Of a stretch of 64,000 bases of DNA, positions 39,701 to 51,700 are shown piece after piece. The position numbers were made by a program, and so were the translations under genes. The DNA is from Mesostigma viride (taxonomy: Eukaryota; Streptophyta; Mesostigmatophyceae; Mesostigmatales; Mesostigmataceae). Position 1 is the first letter of the stretch. Every line of letters starts with the position of its first letter. The notes beneath the pieces were generated by a model. It was not told the origin of the DNA. It did not search any database and worked only from the letters and a program-made list of their open reading frames with translations. Location of the stretch: positions 1,848,924 to 1,912,923 of the forward strand of contig RPFO01000065.1 in NCBI GenBank assembly GCA_009746045.1, in the 5' to 3' direction.

Positions 39701-42700
39701 ATACCTTTACAGAATTTCAACATGAACTACTAAATACCATTGCTAACAGTCTGGTGCTACTCGTCAGACTGAGGAAATCATGATAGGCAGAAGGAAGACA
39801 GTGACACAAGCAAAACCAAAAACAGGAGCGACCCTTGCAAAGAAAACCCTCAGCTGGCTAACATACCCAACAAAGCTACGGGTGAGACTGCATGCCGCAG
39901 GTCCAGCCAGTGCTGCTGCCTAAGGAAAGTCAAATGTGCACTGCACACTTGCATGCGTAACTGCCATATATATAGAACCGAAGACTGTTCTTATGGCCTC
40001 TGGAATCAGTGTTAGGAGCAGTACTGCGGTTTTTCAGTGCCGAGGCACTGATGAATCATGAATATGCAGTAGCACCAGACAGAACTGCTGTGCATCCACT
40101 GGCCACGCGCCTTCAGGAGGCGCATGTATATAGATGCATCTGCGGGCAGCAGAGGACTATAAGCAGCCTGCGGCTAAGCTGGTAAGGTGGTAAGAAACAT
40201 TGCAGAGCATCTCCTTCAAGATACTAGCATAACGACAGCAGTGCTTGCAAGTTTAAATACCTGTAACATGGACTTGGTCGTGTGCCAGGGAGAGAGTCAG
40301 AAAGTCCTCCTGGCAGCTTCTACCCCCCCCCCGACCTTGTGTCTAGGGCTAGGCATTTAGTTAACCCTGCTTCCTTACAAAATGCAAGGTTGCATCACGT
40401 CCACGCACCGCTGCATGCACCGTTAACGCAAAAGGGGTAGGTCGCATTACAGCCAAGATCCGCGCCGCTGCCAAGGTTGTCATTTACGCAAGCTGGATTC
40501 AAGGACACATGGACAGCACAAGGGCAAGTTGCACAAGCGCATATTATAAGCTGTTCCGTACACTCATGTGCGCAAACCACCATTGCCCAAAAATCTGGCC
40601 AACAAATCCCTGGAAACACTGACCGGAGACCCGTGTTGTTACGTACGGCAGACAAGTATTTTACATCTGACCCATTCAAACGTGTATGATACTTTGAGCC
40701 TATTCCATACGTCAATCATACGTGTCCCCCTCACTTACTACAAAGAAGCATGGACGCAACCAATTAAATATGATTAATTTAGTGGTTCACATGGCTATCA
40801 CACCACAACTCTGTACCCTCTACCATCAAGTTGTCGCCGGCGACAGGGTGGCTCCAATTGGCAACGATTTCGTACGTACCTGGAATGTATCCAGCTGCCG
40901 GGATGTGGTTGACCACTACATCAAGCTGCAGCAATCTCAGCACTATGAATTTTTATGCGACATGCTCTGCCTTTTGCAAGTGCTTACGCTGAAGGCTAAA
41001 TACGCAAAGAGATTGGATGGATCCAAGCAGTCGGACATAATTAGGCTGCTCGCCTGGCCCATGATGGCAGCGCCACAAAAATTGTGCACCAGCTAGCCCT
41101 ACTGTCTTGCCGAGCCTCCACTTCTAAGCTCTGGCAGTCTGCTCATCCTTTTCGTTGCTAAAACGATCTGTAAAACGTTCTTTTACATCCGGCGGAACGT
41201 GTTGCATTGAATGCCCTCATTATTTAAGTTGTCCGGCCAGATGAGCCCATATGTGTACGTAGCCCCGACGCGAGTGCCCATGCACTGACCACATTATTTG
41301 CATTTCAAATCTACTTCCTCCCTCTCTACCGAATGAAAGTCAATGAGTTTTTCAACAACCCTTTTGGCACTTGAATGTGCTCTGGTCCTGCTCGTCTACC
41401 GCCTGCACCATTGCTACAAACCACTGACCGAACGCAGCTAGCTCGTCCTCAACAGCGTGAGTTTCATTGCCAAGCGCTATTAGTTTACTGTGGCCACGCC
41501 GGGCTGGGCTGCTTGCAAGCTTGGTCAAGTCGGCAGCACGTTGCACCTGTGCTGCTACACGTGGCGACAAGCCTGCATCCCGCCGCGCCGCGCCGTAATT
41601 GCCCTAGGGTGGCTGTACAACCAGGCCGCGCGGCAAAAAGTAGCCATGTTTTACATAAATACAGTTCCCAGGACCTTTCGTACAGTATAATACGCGTAAA
41701 TACGGCAGGGGGGGACGTGCTGTACGTAACATCACGGCCAGAGACTGTACCTGTATGGGTAAAGATTGACTGGATATGGTTGTTGCGAGACACTAATGCA
41801 GTCCGGAAATGGGTCTTATAAGAATATATTTACAGTAACCAGACTTTACAGTACGCCAGACTGGTCATCCATTGCTCGGGAACAAGGGCTAAGCCTTGCT
41901 CGGGATTCCCAACATTTCACTGCCAGGCACATTAAGAACATATCACTCATGCTGAAGAAGCCACTTTGACATCAGCTAGCCGATGGTTCAGCCCTGGCTG
42001 CATCTGAGCCATATTTGAGTTTGCCGCGCATATCAGACTATCTTATGCACCTCGAACAAACTGAGCAAAGCTCACAACAGGTACTCTGTGGGCAAAGGTG
42101 AAAGGAGACGCCACAAACGATCAGTGATGGTTTTATGGATCACCTTCTTCAGCGCACTTGAGAGCAAACTGCTGGCATTACCTTTCTGCATCATGCTACC
42201 CAATGGGCTGCCAGCCCTTGGCTGCACAGCAGGTTCCAAGTTCTGAGCACATTTAATATCATGCGTAAGGCTTGGGGATGTGCGCACTTCTATTTGTATC
42301 TTCTATATGGAAAACCTCAGTTAGGTTAAATAGTGCCGGAACCTTTTGCCCACTGAGGCAAATCGGTCCGTCACACTATTTTGCCCGGAATAACCACTTC
42401 CGAGCACCCAAGTTAATTCGGCCGAATTAACTTGGGTGCTCGGAAGTGGTTATTCCGGGCAAAATAGTGTGACGGACCGATTTGCCTCAGTGGGCAAAAG
42501 GTTCCGGCACTATTTAACCTAACTACCTCCAGCACGTAGCATGAGAAAGTCATGAGGTGTTGAAAAGCCCACAGACACTGCAGGCCGGAAAAGGCAACAT
42601 TAACTAAAAGGCATTTTTCTTGAAGCACAAATAAGAAAGGATCCACGCACCAACGCATGCACCAGCGAGACACAGCTGGAATGGCGGAGCACAACCGTAA

Positions 42701-45700
42701 TCTTCACCGTCGTTTGGGTCACTGTCCTCACAAGCTGATTGCAAGCACGTGGAACAGAGGAGGCGGCGGCGGCGGCAGCAGCAGCAGCAGCAGCAGGCCA
42801 TTAAAAAAAATGGGTTATTGCGAGCCATAAGCAAACCATATTTATCCCCAACACTGCAGGCCCATCGCGACTGCATCTCCCGCGGTCTACATGATATAAT
42901 GGTTAATGGCTACGCCCACCGGCAGTTGAAGGCTCGTGGATGGATTCTTTCTTGCTCACCCAAAAGCAAACCTTTGCCATCTGCAGCGCTTCGCGAGGGT
43001 GACCCCGAGAGCTTGGGGTCACATTGCAAAAAGTAATGATCTCCAGTGAGAATGAATCAAAATGACCAAAGGGCATACAATCAGCCTGCAGCTTTCGGAG
43101 ATACAAATGCGGTACGTATGGATACATGACCTTACAGTAGCACTATGACCATATTTTCGAAATACAGGGCAAATATGGTGAGAATATGTGAAATACGAGG
43201 CAGACACACAATGAATGCGAGGAAATCAACATCTGTATTCGTAAGTGTATTTCAAACAAACGTGGATCCAGCTGTCTCCGGGCCGTTTTTCCAGAACTCA
43301 ACTTTTTATCCAGACTAGCTGGGCTATATACCTTTACAGAATTTCAACATGAACTACTAAATACCATTGCTAACAGTCTGGTGCTACTAGTCAGAATGAG
43401 GAAATGATGATAGGCAAAAGGAAGACAGCGACACAAGCAAAACCAAAAACAGGAGCGACCCTTGCAAAGAAAACCCTCGGCTGGCTAACATACCCAACAA
43501 AGCTACGGGTGAGACGGCATGCCGCAGGTCCAGCCAGTGCTGCTGCCTAAGGAAAGTCAAATATGCACTGCACACTTGCATGCGTAACTGCCATATATAT
43601 AGAACCGATGACTGTTCTTATGGCCTCTGGAATCAGTGTTAGGAGCAGTACTGCGGTTTTTCAGTGCCGGGGCACTGATGAATCATGAATATGCAGTAGC
43701 ACCAGACAGAACTGCTGTGCATCCACTGGCCACGCGCCTTCAGGAGGCGCATGTATATAGATGCATCTGCGGGCAGCTGAGGACTGTAAGCAGCCTGCGG
43801 CTAAGCTGGTAAGGTGGTAAGAAACATTGCAGAGCATCTCCTTCAAGATACTAGCATAACGACAGCAGTGCTTGCAAGTTTAAATACCTGTAACATGGAC
43901 TTGGTCGTGTGCCAAGGAGAGAGTCAGAAAGTCCTCCTGGCAGCTTCTACCCCCCCCCCGACCTTGTGTCTAGGGCTAGGCATTTAGTTAACCCTGCTTC
44001 CTTACAAAATGCAAGGTTGCATCACGTCCACGCACCGCTGCATGCACCGTTAACGCAAAAGGGGTAGGTCGCATTACAGCCAAGATCCGCGCCGCTGCCA
44101 AGGCTGTCATTTACGCAAGCTGGATTAGTTAAAGCCCGACCGGCTCAGCTATGGCGGTCGGTCACGTTGAGCTTGGGATAAGGTGAACACAGAGAACTGC
44201 TGTCGGAGCTGGCCCACCACTGGTTTATGTCTTAGCCAGCAAACCCTATCCGGTTAGCCGTAACCGTGGGACAAGCTAGCCGTCCGTACTGACCCGGATA
44301 AGGCCCCGGACTGGGGCCTAGGTGGCGCCGGCCCTAGGCGCCGCCCTTAGACCGGTCGCCCGCATCGGACCGCCGGATTATAGCCGGCGGCTGAGCGGAC
44401 GCTAGCGGAAGGCGTGCGGACGGACATGGGGAACTCAGAGCCAGATCCTAGGGCTCTAGAGTTACTCAACTCCGACATACTCTTTTGTTCTTTGATTAAT
44501 TATCAAAATAATTACATCAAATGCAGACCATACAAAACCCTCTAAGGTAGGGAACTCAAGGGGGCCTCAAGGCCGTCAAAATCACCACGGTATCGACCCG
44601 CGCCCTTGTGATCACACATGAATAGTGATGTAATAAGTAGCGAGAAAAAAACAACTATGCCACCAGACAAAAGGTGACCCATTTATTAGGACCAGTGACC
44701 CGCCGACGGGCCCAAGGCACCGTCCAACGTGGCTAGGGTATGGTCAGGACAAGCAAAAAAAACTACCACCATGATATTCGTGAATGCTAGCAACACAGGG
44801 TGAGTTATGGCTGTATTCATAAAGCGCCCGAGCCGTAACCCTGTGTGGCTCACGGGTGTTGCATCGTCATGCGCTTGCGCAACACTGCGTACTGCGGGGC
44901 AGCCTCCCGCGCCTCCTTGGTGAGTGCATCCGCGGGATTGAGTTCATCCGCGATGTGCTGGAGACGCGTGACGCAGGAGGCCGCCTCAGCGAGTACGAGG
45001 TAATCAACGTCCTGTGACCGCGCATAGGGATTGTCAAGGAAGGCCAAACAACTTTGTGAGTCAGTGTGCACCGTGCTAGTCCAGTGAAGAGTGAACCCAC
45101 ACGAGCCAAATACCCAACCCAGCAAGTACCGCAGCCACATGCCATGTGAGATAGCTGAAACAATGCCCCGGCATTCAGCCGTGTTGGGGCTAGTGGCAAT
45201 GCGGCTGTGCAAGCGCGAGTACCAATCTAACAACATGCCAGGCTGTCCCTCATTGCTAATAAAGAACAGTGCCCCCATGCGGGCCCGCACTTGGCTGACT
45301 GTGCGCGTCTCTAGATTAGCATCCGTCACTATCTCGAGGTGCACCGGCTGTGAGCAATCGAGCCCACGAAGCACAATGCCGGGCGTCATGGCCAGCTGCC
45401 GCCGAACATGAATGGACCCTAGTCCTTCCAGCACATCATCGGGCAGGCGAGCGAGCACCGCCAAATCAGGTGCCACCGTGTCCGCCAACCACCCGAGCTT
45501 GCCCTTAACCGAGGGCCCATGGGTTGCCAACAGCGGGGACGGGAGGTCGGCCAGCAGGTCAACCACATAGTTGCGGCTATCCTGCATGTGCATGACCCAT
45601 TCGCCAGAACGCGAATCCCGCTGCAACGTAGACTGCACGCCGCAAAACACCACGGGTTTACCCTCCTCATGATCCACCGCCCTGCCCAGGGGAAACTTAG

Positions 45701-48700
45701 CCGCCACTGCAGCAAGAAACTGGGTAGCAAAGGTGCGAGGTGCCACCAGCTTGAAGTCATCGCCATGCCACACGAAGAGGGCTGGCTCGCCAGGGACGCC
45801 GGTGGGGACCACAAAGAAGTTAGGATCCGCGCGATGGTACGTGGCCCCTAAGCTCTGCAAGACCTCCTCCGCGGAAATGCGGAAGATGATGGGAGAGCTC
45901 TGCAGCCCCTCCACCCCTGTCAACAGCTCGATATACTCGCTGCCAATGGTGCCATCCTGCCAGACCACCGGGACCTTCACCACGTAGCGGGTGCCTTGCC
46001 ATGTTTGCTGCGCGACCCCAGCGTCGCTGTGGAGGAATGCCCGCTGAAAGTCACCGCACCACATCCCGTAGTCCTTGCCCGCGTTCCGCTTGCCCAAGTA
46101 GATGACCGTCAGTAGCCGATGCGAAACATGGTTGAGCCCAGGGGTATAAAGATCCTTGGCGTCCAGCGGGGAGGACCCCTTCGTCTCCGTGACCACGGGC
46201 CTTACCCGGAACACCACCGAAGAGTTGGTCTCGTCCGGCTTGTAGGTGAGCACGAACTTCAACCGCAACCGCGTGGCCCCGGCTGGCACACTCTCCAATC
46301 CTCGGTAGACCTCGCGCTCTCGCCACTGCTCCTTGGCTCGAATGAACGCGTCGCGCCACAAAGCAAACTTGAGAGGATCTTGACAGTCCAGGACAAGTTG
46401 CTCCCACGTCACAGGGCTATCCGCCGCCAGTGAGTGTGAGTGGAGGCCGAAGCTGCGCGGGTGCCAATCCTGAGGCTGAATGATGGACTGGACGAGCGGC
46501 GGTGTGGAAAACGCCGCCATCGGTAAGCGCCGCACGACGCCGGGCTGCCCGACCACCACCCCCAATGGAGCGTGGTACTCGCGAAGCGGGATGCTGCCCA
46601 CCCCCGCGACTGACAGCAAGTCAGCGGACACTGAGAACCCCGGGTATGATACGAAAGGTTCGCCCAGCAAGGCCACATCCTCGTAGCCATCCACGACGTG
46701 AAACGGCGTGTCAATGCCCAACACCGGCAGCACCACCATCCCGGTAACTTGATATGCCGAAGTGCCTGCAAAGTCGGTCACCGATTTGTACGGCGACTCT
46801 AGCACTGGATACAGGGTGGCTGCCCGACGAGAGATAATAGACACGGATGCTTGCGTGTCCACAGCCACCAGCTGCCACGGTCTACACGTAGGAAACAAGG
46901 CTGACTTAACCGGCCTGACCCCCTGTGAGAGAGTTTTGACCTGAGCCACCCCTGATGCAGCTTTCGCTTTAAGCGCCTGAGCACGCCACAAGGCCGTGAC
47001 CGTTGAAGCCAGGTCCCTAGGTGGGCGAGGCGCATGGGCAGGACCCTGACCCTCCGGCGAGGCCACGCTAGGCGGGCCTCCCACATTATCCGTGGCTAGC
47101 ACAGGAGGTGAGTCACTACGTGCACTAGGTCCCGTCAAACCCACCCCATCCTCATCCCACCCATCCACGGGGTCATATTGGGGCCCAGGGGAGGGGGGGG
47201 TGTAGCTGTGTCTGCCCCTGGGAGCGACCCGTGGGGTACCACCTCAGATGCTACGACAGGCGCATTATCCTTCACTACCCACCCCAGTGCCCTGTTGGCT
47301 GCCAGCTCACTCTCCATGCTATCCCCTTGCTTATAGCCTGCCACCGATGCCCATGGTACCCTATACACCCGATCATTCCACTCTATGTCTATGACCCGCA
47401 GCGGCCAGTCTAACTTTGTGATGGCCCCAGGCCCCTGCATGGTGCCCCGTTTGCCGCTGGGCGAGCTCTCCTTGTGGAACATGACCAACTGCCCGACCTC
47501 AAAAGCGCTAGACAAATCAGGCAGCGTGGCATCCTTGAGCCGCAGCTTGGCGGCGGTATCCTGTAGATGCTGTTGGTATGCCTCTACTACCTCGGGTGAG
47601 TAGGTGCCCGCTGACAGCCCCCGAGGCGTGACTAGCCCAAAGCCCTTGACATCAAGCACGTGCCTATGGTTGCACACATGCATGAGCTCCTTGCACCACG
47701 CCGTCTTGACCGCGTAGGATTTGCCATGTGGGTTATCCTGTCGCTTGGCTGCCACAGTCTTGACATAGCTTACAGTGCGATCTATCATGCCCATATTGCC
47801 GTGATCCTCACGCCCCACGATGACCACGGCCTCCATCCCCGGCAAACCTTGCACACAGCGGAACTGCTGGTCTAGCATGAGCTCCACTACGGGATGAAAG
47901 AAAGCCAGGCTGATCTTGATAGCCCTGTGCAGGTCAGCCTCAACATGTGGGCAGCGGCTCAATGTAGGTGGCCTTGCTGAACCTATCCTTGACTATGAAA
48001 TAGGTGTCCCCCCCTTCCATGTGCATGACATCCCCCACAAGGTACCCTCGCTCCAAGGGTGGAGTCTTGGCATGCCGCCTACGCGACTTCTTCCTGATCT
48101 TGATGCAGGCAGGACACTGAGCACGCACATTCTTCAGCTCGTTGTATAAAGGTGCCCCCAACATGTGTGCCCCCTCTACCTCGGCTTGGGCCTCATGCCC
48201 GTATGCACGGTGCATCTGGTATGCTAACAGTTTCAGGGTGACAGCCTGAGGTGCAGTGGCATTGTCAGGATTCTCAACAGGTGGGGTGACTACTGGGGTA
48301 GTGACATTGGCTAACTGGGCAGCTTCAGAGGCTGCACGAAAGGCCGCCCGTGTGAGCACCTTGCCAATGTGAAGATCCACACTAGGGTGGTGTGTACCGA
48401 GAACATCTGCCCGCCCAGCATTCTCTTGCACTGTCACAACATTCCTCATAGGCCCAACCGCCCCAGTATCTAGCTGGGGTGCTGCAGTAGTGCTTGGTCG
48501 CTCGGCGTTGTACACACCCGACCTAGAAGACACCACATTGCTTAGGTCACGCATTGTAGACCCGTGCTCAGGAAGCACGTGATCCTGGCGCGACAGAGCC
48601 AGAGCAGCATCAACGGATTGCGTGAGCACATCACGGAATGAGACAGAGGATGCAGTCACGTTGCTTTTAGGAACGACGTCAGGCTCTACGACGGCCCGGT

Positions 48701-51700
48701 TCAGCGTGACGCATTGAGCAAAAGAAGGGGTATCGAGCGTGCTCTCACCTGACTTTCGTGCTGCCCGTCGCTCTGCCCACTCCTCGCGTGTGCCGTGGAC
48801 GACGATGCGCTTGGCCTTGCACGCCTCCACGCTGTGACCACGCAGAACGTCGTGGCACTTGCGGCAAAGGTTGTCCTCGAGCTCCAGGTCCGGGCGAACT
48901 CGGCAGTCATCCCGGACATGGCGACGTCCGAAGCAGCGCTCACAGCGTTGCTTGCGGTCAGTAGACGCCCCCTGCTGCCGCTTGGCCGGGGGATTATCAC
49001 CCTGCTTGGCGTCGCCACCATGCCCGCGCTTGCGCCCTCGCTGGCCCCCGTTGTTGCCGTGGCCGACGACCTTTTTCAGGATGGCCGTAAGCTCCGACCG
49101 CGTAATTGGAGCCTCTGCGCCTGAAGAAGAAGACGCGCCGGCATCCACCTTGCGCAGGGATGGCAGAGCAGCCGAGGCAGCCGGCTTGGACTGCGCACTC
49201 TTGAAGCATGAGATCAAATACAGCATGCCCTCGTCGAAACTGACGGCACTCTTCTTTTTGAGTTCCGTCGCTATGGTCAGATGCACATCCGACGACAGGT
49301 CGCATTTCTTGAGAAATCGATTGCACAGGAAAATGGGCTTGAGAGTATCTAGCAGCTTGTGCTTGTGCACGAAGACCTGGAAATCACGTGCAGCCCCGGG
49401 CAAATTTGCCTTATTAACTGCATAGCCCTCGAAGTCGTTGAAGGCTTGCTCGTCGGCCTCTTCCTTAGACCGCGACAAGTGGGCATCTAGACCGTTGTAA
49501 AAAACTTCCCAGGTTTGTTTGTTGTCGTCCGCAATGCGAACTAGATTGGCAATGTTTGGGTGCTTTGTTGTACTGCAGAATACTGCACGGAACTTGCCAA
49601 TCAGCTCCGAATCTTTGTCTGCGCGTCCATCGCGCAGACGCTTGAGAGCAGCTAGAAAATCTGCTGCGTCGTCCGCCGTATAGTCGGCCGGTAGATCGCG
49701 GGCACCTCCGTTTGCTTGAGAGGGCCGCGATTAGTGCATCGTCAGCAGCAAGCATCAGATGCTTGAACTGCTTGGCCAGTTCAGGTTGCGCCACGAGGGT
49801 TTGCATCAACCTCGTGGCCTCGTCCGCACTAAAGCGTGGCAGGACGGACCCTGCGGCCTCGCCACTTGGCGTATCTGTGTGTTCGCCCGTGCGGCTCCGT
49901 GTACCGGAAGCCATCGGGATTTTTATGAATACAAGTTAAAGCCCGACCGGCTCAGCTATGGCGGTCGGTCACGTTGAGCTTGGGATAAGGTGAACACAGA
50001 GAACTGCTGTCGGAGCTGGCCCACCACTGGTTTATGTCTTAGCCAGCAAACCCTATCCGGTTAGCCGTAACCGTGGGACAAGCTAGCCGTCCGTACTGAC
50101 CCGGATAAGGCCCCGGACTGGGGCCTAGGTGGCGCCGGCCCTAGGCGCCGCCCTTAGACCGGTCGCCCGCATCGGACCGCCGGATTATAGCCGGCGGCTG
50201 AGCGGACGCTAGCGGAAGGCGTGCGGACGGACATGGGGAACTCAGAGCCAGATCCTAGGGCTCTAGAGTTACTCAACTGGATTCAAGGACACATGATGGA
50301 CAGCACAAGGGCAAGTTGCACAAGCGCATATTATAAGCTGTTCCGTACACTCATGTGCGCAAACCACCATTGCCCAAAAATCTGGCCAACAAATCCCTGG
50401 AAACACTGACCGGAGACCCGTGTTGTTACGTACGGCACACAAGTATTTTACATCTGACCCATTCAAACGTGTATGATACTTTGGGCCTATTCCATACGTC
50501 AATCATACGTGTCCCCCTCACTTACTACAAAGAAGCATGGACGCAACCTATTAAGGGGAGGGTCCCATAGAAATATATCAAAACTTACCCCCCCTAATAA
50601 CTACAGAAATGCAACCGACAACCACTGAATGATGTTTGGGGACCATAAACATGATGTTTGGGCATGCATACCACCACTTGTTGGGGGTACTACCCCCAGC
50701 CATACACCGGCTATGAGCTAAAAATAGAAAAAAACGCTGTCCGGGGCACATCTTGCCCAGAACAGTGGGAGAACCAGTTGCATGAAAAAAGCACACCCCA
50801 TATAAAAATGTCATGGGACATTGTTTCTACCTAATTGGATCAACAAAATCAGCACATCCCTTTGAGTTATTAATTTTTGGGCCAAAAATACGCTTTTTTA
50901 GGCGGGGCGTCCCCATACACACTCATAACACATCAATTAGGCCTGAAAAGCACAAGTCAAATTCTGTCATGACCATAGAAGGCACTGTCAAAGTTTGGTG
51001 GCATTCTGAGCTCAGCTGTAGCAGTTATTAATTTTGGCAGTTGGCCACCTGTGCAGACGCTAAGGAAGGCATTAGTGAGTATTAAGGCACACTAACACTT
51101 CCTATGCCATCCAAAAGGCTCCTGACCATGCCCAATTCGACCACAATGTACAAGGAGGTGGCTGGGCACGTCATGTGCCCTTGCCTTACCTCGACACGGG
51201 CAACCTGTTGCGTGTGTGCACAACAATGAGGCAGGTAGCTCTACATGCTTAGCCAACACTTTTAAAGCATATTCCAGGTTTATGGTGTGGGCATCATCCC
51301 AAAACCAAGCTCAAACACACCCTAGAAAGCCATATCCACTAATTGCCCAACAAGGGTAACAACAGACAGTCCACAGAGAAAGCAGAATTATCATACATGC
51401 TGCTTGCCAAGGCTTCTTACCATGGTTACCTTGCCTTGCTAGCATATGAATTAGGGCTCTCCCATTTTAGTGGGAGAAAGGCCAACAAGACAACGATAAC
51501 CCCTACCTACGTGCAGTTCCACCCATGCAGTATGCCCCTTAGAAAAACCACTGCCACCTTTCTTTCCAGCGCAATTGTTTGCCAAGAAACAAACTCAAGC
51601 TTGTGAGCCTCTAACCACAATGAAGCCTCTGCTAAGAAAGGCCGCGTCAATATTCACACAAAACTGAGTGCTGTTAGCAATCTCCTTCCAAGAAACCACT

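Larger units (their letters stand above)
39641..43263. repeat. Tandem unit U2 (3.6 kb), uninterrupted
   Basis: The complete reference unit. It contains type-A exon 40409-40492, type-B exon 42651-42734, the 206-bp palindrome 42319-42524, a (GGC)n(GCA)n microsatellite at 42766-42795, and both pre-insertion sites (GGATT and TTAA) of elements found in U3. Confidence 0.85.
44127..50278 (-). mobile_element. Copia-like LTR retrotransposon 2 with rearranged pol
   Basis: 6152 bp, 345-bp LTRs that appear identical, and a 5-bp target duplication GGATT (44122-44126, 50279-50283). The uninterrupted site is seen in U1, U2 and U4. Coding order on the minus strand: gag with two zinc knuckles, integrase, a retropepsin-like domain, RT, RNase H. 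LTR termini read AGTT...AACT on the coding strand. Single-base frame changes occur near 49713, 47950 and 47150. Confidence 0.92.

Noticed and set aside
41352-41570. 71-codon minus-strand frame, also at 53038-53256, as a further exon of the module gene
   Set aside because: It reads like a coiled coil and is preserved in both units, but I find no splice sites giving phase 1-1, so I left it out of the gene model.
48715-48760. A DTPS motif in element 2 as an upstream protease
   Set aside because: It sits in a low-complexity linker (STLDTPSFAQ), lacks the hydrophobic strands and the closing LG-xxF motif of retropepsins, and has no counterpart in element 1.
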